Part shown: positions 9,138 through 17,736 of the stretch, one piece after another
Layout of the letters: each line of letters starts with the position of its first letter
Position numbering within the stretch: the stretch's first letter is position 1
From: Mogibacterium sp.
Lineage (GTDB): Bacteria; Bacillota; Clostridia; Peptostreptococcales; Anaerovoracaceae
Reading direction: 5' to 3'
DNA: 64,000 bases
NCBI GenBank assembly: GCA_017515425.1
Contig: JAFWFU010000047.1
Span: 1-64,000 of the forward strand
Translations under genes and position numbers: made by a program
Notes under the pieces: generated by a model
What the model was told of the DNA's origin: nothing
The model's database searches: none
What the model saw: only the letters and a program-made list of their open reading frames with translations

Positions 9138-9150
9138 ATTATCATTACTG

Positions 9151-10686
9151 CTATTCCTCGTCCCTCTTTTTCAAATCCCAGCCATGCTTTTCAAAGCTCT
9201 TTATCTTTTCCACGCTCACCATATCCTCGAGATCGCTGTGAATCACAGCCTGCAGCATTTGAAGCTTGCCCGCGTCGCTGAGCTCCCTATATAGCGCTCT
9301 AGCGAAGGAATAAAGCATTCTCGCCAAATTCTCCTTCTTGCCTAGACTGTTTTCGAGCCCCTCTTCGGATATATAAATGCTCAGGCTCTTGAAAAGCTCA
9401 TAGGGCCTTGCGCCCGTATCATTCAGCATTCTCGTGAAACTCTTCCCAAATCCGCCGTCCCCTATGAATGCGTCGACGACCCTCGCTATCTTTCTGATTC
9501 TGAGAATCTGACCTGAATTCATATGACCGCTGGAAATAACCTCATACGGCGCAACGTCGGAATAGATATAGCCATATCTCTCTGACTGCCTTCTGAGCAT
9601 GGTGCCCTTGTCGGCAAAAAGCTCCTCTATATGAAGCGGCATTCCGTCCGCAAGCCCGTAGGCTTTGTTGAAGGAGCGGGCGAACATGGTCTCAGTTTCA
9701 AATGGAAGCCCAGCCGCCACCGAAATATTTATCTCGATATTGCCCTCTATCATCAGCTTGCTGACATTATACATAAGAAGGTAGATGTTCTCGCGCCTTC
9801 CCATTGCCGCCAAAACCTCGGCGTTAGTGCTGCCAATATCAATATTGAAAATCATCTGCCCCTTTCGGGCGTCCGATAGGAGACGTATGGTTTCATCATC
9901 GAGGAGATCCCCGTCTATATTGAATTCAAAGGAAGTCGTCCCGTTATCGTTGTTGATTATATATTCGAAAACCCTATAGGCTCTTTCTCTGTTGAAATTG
10001 AACCAGCGGTCCAGGAAAACGACCTTCTCCGCATTCTTTGCGAGGAAATATCTGAGCTCCGTGCAAACCCTGTTGATTGAGAGAAATCTGACCCTCGGAT
10101 CCGGCAAATACTGCCTGTGAATGGATCTGTCGGAAGTGCCCCTCATGGATTCGTAGTAGATCACGCCCTTTCCTGATTCGGATTTTTCATATGGGAAGGG
10201 CAGCTCACTCATTTCTATGGAATCATCAAACGGGTTGACGATAACACCATCTTCGTTCCTAAACGCAAGGCCTGCCATGCTCTCGAATTTATAATCCTTC
10301 TCCAAGACGGATCTGACGAAATTATACATCACGGTCTCGCCCTCACCCCTTACAACATAGTCGATACATGGGTTATCCCTCATAAAATCGCGAGTCTCGA
10401 AGGAAACCTCCATGCCGCCGAGCATTATTCCCGTCTCAGGCGAGGCTTTCTTGAGCATTTGAGCCACAGCCTTTATTTGAAGGATATTCTGGCTGTCACA
10501 GTGCATATATATCAGGTCGTAGCAGCCCTGCAATACGCACTCGTAAATATCAAGGCTCGTTTCATAACGCCCGAATTTACGAAGCTCAAGCTCGATAGGA
10601 GCGTCGGCAAGCACCCCGTAGAGGTATTTGAGCTCCATATCGCTGCGCATATTATCGGTTTTGATTGTTGCAAGTAGTAATTTCAT
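9151..10686 (-). CDS. B12-binding/radical-SAM fold protein lacking the cluster cysteines
   Basis: The ATG at 10686 is preferred over an upstream one at 10752 because the latter overlaps argS and adds unrelated residues. The 511-residue protein has a cobalamin-binding-like Rossmann domain (1-130, with MLGGMEVSF and DYVVRGEGE), then a radical-SAM TIM-barrel-like part and a DUF4080-like C-terminus (YGYIYSDVAPYEVI). Where relatives read RGCPFxCxYC after YYES, this protein reads RGTSDRSIHR: the three cysteines of CxxxCxxC are Thr184, Ser188 and Arg191. It therefore should not bind the catalytic 4Fe-4S cluster and is probably a pseudoenzyme. It follows argS by 16 bases and precedes a TPR gene. The frame is intact, so it seems maintained. 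Confidence 0.7.
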   Translation of the reverse strand: MKLLLATIKTDNMRSDMELKYLYGVLADAPIELELRKFGRYETSLDIYECVLQGCYDLIYMHCDSQNILQIKAVAQMLKKASPETGIMLGGMEVSFETRDFMRDNPCIDYVVRGEGETVMYNFVRSVLEKDYKFESMAGLAFRNEDGVIVNPFDDSIEMSELPFPYEKSESGKGVIYYESMRGTSDRSIHRQYLPDPRVRFLSINRVCTELRYFLAKNAEKVVFLDRWFNFNRERAYRVFEYIINNDNGTTSFEFNIDGDLLDDETIRLLSDARKGQMIFNIDIGSTNAEVLAAMGRRENIYLLMYNVSKLMIEGNIEINISVAAGLPFETETMFARSFNKAYGLADGMPLHIEELFADKGTMLRRQSERYGYIYSDVAPYEVISSGHMNSGQILRIRKIARVVDAFIGDGGFGKSFTRMLNDTGARPYELFKSLSIYISEEGLENSLGKKENLARMLYSFARALYRELSDAGKLQMLQAVIHSDLEDMVSVEKIKSFEKHGWDLKKRDEE

Positions 10687-10702
10687 AGTTATAACCGTTC
10701 TG

Positions 10703-12502
10703 TTACATACGCTCCGGTGCGCTGATACCGAGCAGCCCCAGACAGTTGGCAATTACAGTCCTAGCCGCCGCCACGAGTGCCAGCTTCGTTCTTCTTTCCT
10801 TCTCGTCATCAACCAATATATGCTCATCATGGTAGAACTTATTAAATGCCTGAGCTATATCGACCAAATGGCGCGTCAGCATTGAAGGCTCGTATTTTTC
10901 GGCAGCCTCAACCACGACCTCAGGCACCCTGTAAAGCAGTTTGGCAAGCGTATAGGCGCTATCTCCCTTAAGATATGAGAAGTCGATATTTGCACCAAAG
11001 CCGGCTTGCGAACCTGAATCTGAATCTGAAGCTGAATTCGGAATCGAACCCGAACTCAAGCCCGAGCCTGAAATCGCCGAAATATCCGCCTCGTCCGCAT
11101 TCCTGAGAACGCTTGAAGCTCTGGCGTGAGTATACTGAACATAGGGACCTGTCTCGCCGTCAAAATTAAGCACCTTATCCCATGAGAATACATAGTCCTT
11201 AATTCTATTATTGGAAAGTTCCTGGAAAATAACGGCGCCTATGCCGACCTCTCGAGATACTTCGTCTATATCCACGCCCTCTACTTTCTTTTCCCTCATT
11301 ATATCTGCAGTCTTTGAAACGGCAGTATTCAGGACATCCTCGAGAAATACCACCTTCCCCTCTCTGGTGGACATGGTTTTAATGTCGTCCCCGTCGGAGA
11401 GGCTGACCAAGCCGAAGGGCACATGTATGCAGTCTTTCTCCCATTCATATCCCATCAGCTCCAAGACCTTTTTCCACTGTCTGAAATGTAGATTTTGCTG
11501 AGAAGCTACCACATATATGCTCTTATAGAAATCATAGGTCTCTTTTCTGTATACGGCGGCGGCTATATCCCTTGTAACATAAAGGCTTGAGCCGTCTGAC
11601 TTGGTAATCATTGCAGCACCGAGCCCACAGTCCTCCAAATCCACTATCTGAGCCCCCTGCGACTCTATCAGCAGACCTTTATCCTTTAGCTCCTGAAGAA
11701 ATCTCGGCATCTTATCCGAATAGAAGCTCTCTCCCTTGTATGAGTCGAATTCTATTCCGAGCATGGCATAGACCCTGTTGAATTCGGAAAGGCTGAGCTC
11801 TCTGAACTTCTTCCAAAGCTCGGTCTCTTCCTCTGCGCCTCTTTCGAGTCTCGCAACGGTCTCCCTCGCCTCATCTTCGAGGCTAGGGTCCTTCTCAGCT
11901 TCCTTGTGAAACCTCGTATAATAGCCGAGGAGCGCCTTGATCGGCTCATTCGCAAGCTCTTCCTCGCAGCCCCACTTCCTGTAAGCAACAATCATCTTTC
12001 CGAACTGAGTGCCATAGTCCCCGAGATAGTTGATTCTCAGGGTATCATATCCGCAGGCATCATATAGCTTGTAAAGCGCATTTCCGATTACCGTGCTTCT
12101 TATATGCCCTATATGAAATGGCTTGGCGATATTCGGAGAAGAGTATTCGACCAATACCATTTTATCTTTTCCAAGGTCAGAACGTCCGTATTGACTTCCC
12201 TTGTCCGAAATCTCCCTTACGACATCTCCCGCAAAGACCGCCCTGTCTATGAAGAAATTGACATAGGCATTCACATTCTCCACCTTCTCAAAGATGTCAC
12301 TCTTGTATGCAGCCTCTGCAATGTCCTCGGCGATCTGCTGCGGTGCCTTTCTGAGAGCCTTCGCTAGTCTGAAACATGGGAATGCATAGTCTCCCATCGC
12401 CTCGTCCGCAGGTCGCTCTATCATGCTCTTAATCTCCTCTATTTCGAGTCCGAGAGCCTCGTCATAAATCTCATTTGCAATCAGTTCTTTAAAATCAGTC
12501 AT
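10703..12502 (-). CDS. argS: Arginyl-tRNA synthetase
   Basis: A 599-residue cytosolic class I synthetase that charges tRNA-Arg. The N-terminal additional domain (1-90) is present. HIGH is at residues 130-133 in SPNIAKPFHIGHIRS, the KMSKS counterpart is TMSTREGKVV, and the DALR anticodon-binding domain ends in GISAPERM. Between the catalytic core and the DALR domain (about residues 470-500; DNA 11000-11090) there is a Ser/Gly/Asp-rich insert (GSGLSSGSIPNSASDSDSGS) encoded partly by GAATCT hexamer repeats. It is not part of usual ArgS. The gene lies between mutS2 and the degenerate radical-SAM gene. Function is secure. Confidence 0.97.
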   Translation of the reverse strand: MTDFKELIANEIYDEALGLEIEEIKSMIERPADEAMGDYAFPCFRLAKALRKAPQQIAEDIAEAAYKSDIFEKVENVNAYVNFFIDRAVFAGDVVREISDKGSQYGRSDLGKDKMVLVEYSSPNIAKPFHIGHIRSTVIGNALYKLYDACGYDTLRINYLGDYGTQFGKMIVAYRKWGCEEELANEPIKALLGYYTRFHKEAEKDPSLEDEARETVARLERGAEEETELWKKFRELSLSEFNRVYAMLGIEFDSYKGESFYSDKMPRFLQELKDKGLLIESQGAQIVDLEDCGLGAAMITKSDGSSLYVTRDIAAAVYRKETYDFYKSIYVVASQQNLHFRQWKKVLELMGYEWEKDCIHVPFGLVSLSDGDDIKTMSTREGKVVFLEDVLNTAVSKTADIMREKKVEGVDIDEVSREVGIGAVIFQELSNNRIKDYVFSWDKVLNFDGETGPYVQYTHARASSVLRNADEADISAISGSGLSSGSIPNSASDSDSGSQAGFGANIDFSYLKGDSAYTLAKLLYRVPEVVVEAAEKYEPSMLTRHLVDIAQAFNKFYHDEHILVDDEKERRTKLALVAAARTVIANCLGLLGISAPERM

Positions 12503-12618
12503 TGTATAATTCTTCTTTCATTATTATTCGGCTATTTATTCTAACAAAAACCCAGCCCAACTTCCATCTATTTTCGGCTTTTGCGCTCTCTTTTCCTGTA
12601 TTTTTCTTATATCTTATC

Positions 12619-15042
12619 CTATTTTCGGTGCTCCGTTTTGAGCTCTACCACGGTGCAGCCTTCTCCGCCGTCATTATACTCTGCGGCTTTAAAGGATTTT
12701 ACATGCTTGTTTTTTTTCAGCTCCTCTCTGAGCCCCTTCTTCAATATGCCCTCTCCTCTGCCATGAATTATATGGACGCTCGTAAGTCCCGCGAGGAAGG
12801 CATCATCTATATATTTGTTCATCTCATATACGGCGTCATCAAGATTCTTTCCTATGAGGTTGATCTCCGTCCTTATGGTCTTGGACTTGCTGAACGCTAA
12901 ATTCGCATATTTCGACTTGATTTTATCCTTGTTCCCAGAAGGGGCGGACTCCGCTATGACGAGGTCTTTCAGATTTGCATTCATCTTTATGGCGCCAAGC
13001 CTTATTTTGAGATTTCCATTGGAATCCGGCAGGCTTTCCACCTCGCCGCTTTGACCTAGCCCTATATGCTTTATCCTGATCCCTATCTTAATCTGCTCGG
13101 CTCTTGCGGGCTTGCCGCTCTGCAGGCTCTCAGCCTTCCTAGGCTTGGAATCTCCCGCCAAGGCTGCCTTCGCCTCTCTCAGCGCCTTCCTTCCTTTGGC
13201 TGCGCCGCCTGAAATATGCCCGCTGTTAATCGCTCTCTCCTCCGCCTTGCTCTGAATCTCCCTCAGCTCCTCGGCGATCTCATCTATCTTGCTCTCGGCG
13301 TCGGTGAGCATTTCCCTCGCCTTCTCTCTCGCCTCTTCTATTATCTTATCCGCCTCAGCCTGAGCCTTTTCAAGCTTCATCATTGCCGCATTGAGCGCAT
13401 CGTCTGCCGCAGCCCTTCGAACGCCGGCAGCCTCAAGAGCCGCCTCAGCCTGAGCCTTATCCTCTTCTACTCTTGAAACGGCATGTTCAAACTCCATTTC
13501 GTCTGCGCCGAGAAGTTCCGAGGCTCGCTCGATTATCTCCTCGGATAGTCCTAGCTTTCTGGATATTTCAAAGGCATTGGATTTCCCTGGAAGCCCCACC
13601 CTAAGCCTATAGGTCGGGGAGAGGGTCTCAACATCAAATTCCATGGACGCATTCTCAACGCCCTCAGCCTCGAGAGCATATTTTTTCAGCTCCGTATAGT
13701 GAGTGGTGGCAGCCACCAATGCGCCGCTTTCTTTTAGACGCTCCAGCTCAGCTATTCCAAGGGCGGCGCCTTCTAGCGGGTCGGTTCCGGCGCCCAGCTC
13801 GTCCAAGAGCACGAGGCAGCCCTCTCCTACGTCCTCGAAAATCTCTATTATATTTTTCATATGAGATGAGAAGGTCGAAAGGCTCTGCTCTATGCTCTGC
13901 TCATCACCTATATCCGCATAAATCTCCCTGAGAATAGGCGTGGACGTCCTCTCATCAGCAGGGATATGAAGCCCGCTCTGCGCCATGAGGCAGAGAAGCC
14001 CTATAGTTTTAAGCGTTACGGTTTTTCCGCCCGTATTCGGACCCGTGATGAGGAGTGTCCTCCAATCTCTGCCGAGCTCCGCATTTATCGGAACCACCTT
14101 TTTCGGGTCAATCAGAGGGTGCCTGCCGCATTTGATGTCTATAAAGCCCTCTTCGTTAATCGAAGGGCAAATCCCGTCCATCAGCTGAGACAGCCTGCCC
14201 TTGGCGGAGAAGAAATCGAGCTCGACAAGCAGTTTCTGATCGTTCTTTATTACTGCGGCATGCTCCGCTGCCCGTATACTGAACGCCTCGAGAATTCGAG
14301 CGATCTCCGCCTGCTCGTCCATTTCGAGCTGTTTAAGCTCGTTATTCAGCATGACCACAGCCTGTGGCTCAATAAAGAGAGTGGCGCCCGTCGAGGATTG
14401 GTCGTGCACCATTCCGGGATATGCGTTCACATATTCCTTTTTTACGGGTATCACATAACGCCCGTTCCTCATGGTGACTATGGTGTCCTGTAGCTGTGAC
14501 TTCGCGCTTGATGATGAAATCATCTTCCGAAGGCGAGCCTTGATGAGCTCATTCTTGCTATGTTTGTCACGCCTTATGCGCCTGAGCTCCGGCGAAGCGC
14601 TGTCAGACATCTCGTCCTCGCTGATGATAGCCTCGCTTATATCCTTTTCGAGCCTTACCGCGGGCTCCAGAAGTCCTGCGATTTCAGGGATTATCCTCAG
14701 TTTGTCCGGCATATCCTCCGCCGTCAGGAAAGCCTTTACACTCCTCGACGCCTGTATGCTGTTCCTTATCTGTAGCAGCTCCCTCATGCTCAGAATTCTC
14801 CCGCGTGAAGCCATGGCTAATATCCCGCCCACATCTCCTATTTCGTCGACGGGGATATTCCCTTTAGACAGAATAACGGAAACCGCCTCTGTGGTTTCCG
14901 TTAATGCTTCTTCTGCCTGACGCCTTCCGACCGCCGGCTCCAAAGCGTCTATTCTCTTGCGAGTCAGCTCCGAACCAGCTTGTTCGCGCAGCAGTTCTTT
15001 TATTTTATTAAATTCCAGGATTTCACTTATTTTAGAATTCAT
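12619..15042 (-). CDS. mutS2: Endonuclease MutS2
   Basis: An 807-residue DNA-binding ATPase. It has the MutS core and clamp region, Walker A TGPNTGGKTVTLKT in the mid-protein, Walker B LVLLDELGAGTDP, and a long Lys/Glu-rich coiled coil (about 520-620). The C-terminal Smr nuclease domain starts near residue 730 with the HGRGEG signature. The N-terminal mismatch-recognition domain of MutS is absent, as expected for MutS2. Family roles are suppression of homologous recombination and ribosome-collision rescue. It overlaps the end of zapA by 11 bases, a pairing common in Firmicutes. Start and function are secure. Confidence 0.95.
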   Translation of the reverse strand: MNSKISEILEFNKIKELLREQAGSELTRKRIDALEPAVGRRQAEEALTETTEAVSVILSKGNIPVDEIGDVGGILAMASRGRILSMRELLQIRNSIQASRSVKAFLTAEDMPDKLRIIPEIAGLLEPAVRLEKDISEAIISEDEMSDSASPELRRIRRDKHSKNELIKARLRKMISSSSAKSQLQDTIVTMRNGRYVIPVKKEYVNAYPGMVHDQSSTGATLFIEPQAVVMLNNELKQLEMDEQAEIARILEAFSIRAAEHAAVIKNDQKLLVELDFFSAKGRLSQLMDGICPSINEEGFIDIKCGRHPLIDPKKVVPINAELGRDWRTLLITGPNTGGKTVTLKTIGLLCLMAQSGLHIPADERTSTPILREIYADIGDEQSIEQSLSTFSSHMKNIIEIFEDVGEGCLVLLDELGAGTDPLEGAALGIAELERLKESGALVAATTHYTELKKYALEAEGVENASMEFDVETLSPTYRLRVGLPGKSNAFEISRKLGLSEEIIERASELLGADEMEFEHAVSRVEEDKAQAEAALEAAGVRRAAADDALNAAMMKLEKAQAEADKIIEEAREKAREMLTDAESKIDEIAEELREIQSKAEERAINSGHISGGAAKGRKALREAKAALAGDSKPRKAESLQSGKPARAEQIKIGIRIKHIGLGQSGEVESLPDSNGNLKIRLGAIKMNANLKDLVIAESAPSGNKDKIKSKYANLAFSKSKTIRTEINLIGKNLDDAVYEMNKYIDDAFLAGLTSVHIIHGRGEGILKKGLREELKKNKHVKSFKAAEYNDGGEGCTVVELKTEHRK

Positions 15043-15514
15043 CTTCCGTATTCAGTCTCTTGAGCGATTTGAGCTCGTTCTTGAGGTTGACGTTTTCCAT
15101 TTGAAGGTCGAAATAAGCATTTTCCATTTCCACGAGCTTCTCTTGAAGCTTCTTATAGTCCTCAGTGCTCTGGGTATGCTTGGACGCCTCGGTGGAAATC
15201 CTCTCCTTCAAGTCCGTCACCTGTTTCTTGGTCTGCTCCCAAAGGGAAATATAATGCTTCACGTCATTGTCAAGCTGATGATTCTCGGTTTGCAGCTTGA
15301 GAGTCATATCGGTATTATCCATCATTCTCTCGGCGATATTGAGAGCAGTAAGGACGGCTGACTTGAAATTCGGATTGACGTTGAGCGACTTGCTGGTAGC
15401 TCTGAGCTCCTCGTCAACGTATTTCGCAATCTCCTTAATCCTTTCCTCGCTCTTGTCGCTGGAAAGCATATAATTGGATCCGCAAATAATTACATCAGCT
15501 TTGTTCTTTTCCAT
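15032..15514 (-). CDS. zapA: Cell division protein ZapA
   Basis: A 160-residue cytoplasmic protein. Residues 1-85 match the ZapA N-terminal domain (VIICGSNYMLSSDKSEER, then IAKYVDEEL and VLTALNIAERM). Residues 85-155 form a long coiled coil, making it longer than the roughly 100-residue E. coli protein. ZapA binds FtsZ and bundles its filaments, fitting the position three genes downstream of ftsZ. Its last codons overlap the mutS2 start, so translation is probably coupled. Confidence 0.88.
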   Translation of the reverse strand: MEKNKADVIICGSNYMLSSDKSEERIKEIAKYVDEELRATSKSLNVNPNFKSAVLTALNIAERMMDNTDMTLKLQTENHQLDNDVKHYISLWEQTKKQVTDLKERISTEASKHTQSTEDYKKLQEKLVEMENAYFDLQMENVNLKNELKSLKRLNTEDEF

Positions 15515-15582
15515 GGTTTACTCCTCTAATTATCATCTGTGAACAGGAATTATTATCCACTTGCAACCTTATCACTATTTAA

Positions 15583-16386
15583 TCAACTGCGAACAGCCTC
15601 GTACATCAGTATCGCTGCTGCAACGGCGGCATTGAGCGACTCCGTATTGCCCTTCATTGGCAGCGTCACCCTTATATCCGCAATATCCTCTATTTCTTTG
15701 GAAATTCCTCCGCCTTCATTGCCGATAACGAGCACGACCCCGCGGCTCAAATCCTCTTTGAAATATTCCCTGCCGCCGCTCGGGACGCTGACTGCGATCC
15801 GCCTGCCTGTCCTCTCTGCCATGGCTTTTATATCCGCCTCGCCCTCGGCATGGATAATCGGAATCTCGAAAACCATGCCTGCTGTTGCTCTGAGCACCTT
15901 CGGAGAATATATATCCACGGTGCCCGGAAGGACAACTACTGCGCCATAGCCTGCGGCGACCGCCGTCCTAATCATGGTCCCCATATTGCCGGGATCCTGA
16001 ATCCTGTCGCAGACGAGAATGCAGCCATCCTCAGGCAGACTGTCAATATAGTCCGTCGAAAGGCGCCTTGACTTGACTACAGCCAAGACATCTATTCCGT
16101 TTTCAGCGTCCCTGAGCCCGTCGAAGATCTCCTCGCTGACCTCAAGTGCAAAGGTATCAGCTCTTTCGATATATGTCCTTATCGCGCCGGCTCTCTCGCC
16201 CTCAGCAGACCGAAATCTCTCCGAAACCACGAGGAAGTCTATATCGAAACCGCCCTCGATAATCTCTGTGACGAGATTGACTCCTTCCGCCGTAAAACGG
16301 GACTCTCTGCTGCGACCCTTGCTTGTCAGCAGCTTTCTTACCAGCTTAATTTTGGAATTATTAACGGAGCTTATCTGCCTAAGCAT
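15583..16386 (-). CDS. TrmH/SpoU-family RNA 2'-O-methyltransferase
   Basis: A 267-residue protein with an N-terminal substrate-binding domain (LRQISSVNNSKIKLVRKLLT) and a C-terminal SPOUT knot. The three SpoU motifs are visible: VCDRIQDPGNMGTMIRTA, VLVIGNEGGGIS and LPMKGNTESLNAAVAAAIL. It transfers a methyl group from SAM to ribose in rRNA or tRNA. The exact nucleotide cannot be read from the sequence. It sits 11 bases after ftsZ and before zapA. Confidence 0.9.
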   Translation of the reverse strand: MLRQISSVNNSKIKLVRKLLTSKGRSRESRFTAEGVNLVTEIIEGGFDIDFLVVSERFRSAEGERAGAIRTYIERADTFALEVSEEIFDGLRDAENGIDVLAVVKSRRLSTDYIDSLPEDGCILVCDRIQDPGNMGTMIRTAVAAGYGAVVVLPGTVDIYSPKVLRATAGMVFEIPIIHAEGEADIKAMAERTGRRIAVSVPSGGREYFKEDLSRGVVLVIGNEGGGISKEIEDIADIRVTLPMKGNTESLNAAVAAAILMYEAVRS

Positions 16387-16397
16387 ATTTCGTCAGT

Positions 16398-17551
16398 CTA
16401 TTTCAAAAACTCAGGAATATCGAAGTCGACCGTTCCGTCTCCGGCGAAATTTGAATCGTCCGCTCCCGAAATGAGGTCGCCAAGATCCACCTCAACGGCG
16501 TCAAGCCCATCTTCGGTCGTAACAGGCACGCCGTTTCCGAGAGTATTTCTCTTATCCATGGTCTCCACGATTGTCTTGTCCACGCCTGTTCCCGAATTGA
16601 AATCCGTTGCGATAATCGTCACAGACACCTTGTTCTCCATCTCCTCGCTCACGGAAGCTCCGAAGATGATATTGGCGTCGGCGTCCGCCTGCCCCTGAAC
16701 TCTGTCAGCAATGGTGTTGATGTCGAGCATTCCCATATCATATCCGCCCGATACATAGAGCAGAATTGACTTGGCGCCTTCTATAGAAGTCTCGAGGAGC
16801 GGGCTGTTGATTGCGTTCTGAATAGCCTCTTCGATTCTGTCATCACCCGTACCGGTTCCGACTCCCATATGAGCAATGCCTCTGCCTTCCATTACTGTGC
16901 GAACGTCCGCGAAGTCCACATTGACAAGACCGTATTCACTGATAAGATCCGATATGCCCTGTACGCCCTGCCTCAGTATATCGTCCGCCATGCCGAAAGC
17001 ATCCAGCATAGATGTATTCTTTTCGCTCGTCTCGAAAGCCTGTCGTTAGGAATGACTACCAATGAGTCAACGAAGTTGCTCAGATACTGAATTCCCTTAG
17101 CCGCTCTGTTCCAGCGCTTCTTCCCTTCAAAGGTAAATGGCTTCGTAACAACGGCAACCGTGAGGGCTCCGCAGTCCATTGAAGCCTTGGCGATTATAGG
17201 AGCTGCTCCCGTTCCCGTACCGCCGCCCATACCAGCCGTGATGAATACCATATCGGCGTCCTGAATATGGGAGATGACCTCATCAATAGACTCCTCGGCA
17301 GCCTTCTGACCGATTTCAGGATTGGCACCCGCGCCGCGTCCGCCGGATACTTTTTCTCCAAGCTGAATCTTTATCTCAGCCTTGCATTTTGACAAAGCCT
17401 GTCTGTCGGTGTTGACACCAATGAAGGTGACCCCCTGGAGTCCTACATCCACCATGCGGTTAATGGCATTGCATCCGCCTCCGCCGACACCTATGACTTT
17501 GATGATAGCTGCATTTTCCTGCACTGATACAAAGTCGGAAACAAATTCCAT
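16398..17551 (-). CDS. ftsZ: Cell division GTPase FtsZ, interrupted by a one-base frameshift
   Basis: FtsZ is the tubulin homologue that builds the division ring. The N-terminal part (17551 down to about 17036) contains the GTP signature [15 protein letters not shown] and reaches VVIPNDRL. The frame then switches: the next expected residues ([19 protein letters not shown]) are encoded one base out of register from about 17035 and run intact to the conserved C-terminal tail peptide DFDIPEFLK at 16398. Restoring one base near 17035-17036 gives a normal FtsZ of about 384 residues. AGGAGGATAGAATC precedes the ATG. As the gene is essential, a sequencing or assembly error is the simplest explanation. 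Confidence 0.9.
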
Positions 17552-17736
17552 GATTCTATCCTCCTAAAATTCATATATCAATATTTTATTATTCGTAAAT
17601 ATATAGACTAATTCTAGCATATAAAAGCCCTGAATGCATTAGTTTTTTAAGAAAAAGCGCAATATTTAGGGGTTAGTTGATTTACGAAACACAATTACTT
17701 GTAAACCTATCTTGCCCCGTCTGCTAGGCATTTTTC

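Noticed and set aside
14471..14920. Plus-strand frames opposite mutS2
   Set aside because: Mirror frames of a well-conserved gene on the other strand.
17030..17042. Programmed -1 frameshift in ftsZ
   Set aside because: A -1 shift would give a plausible Phe for Leu, but no X-XXY-YYZ slippery heptamer or stimulatory structure is evident; error or mutation is simpler.
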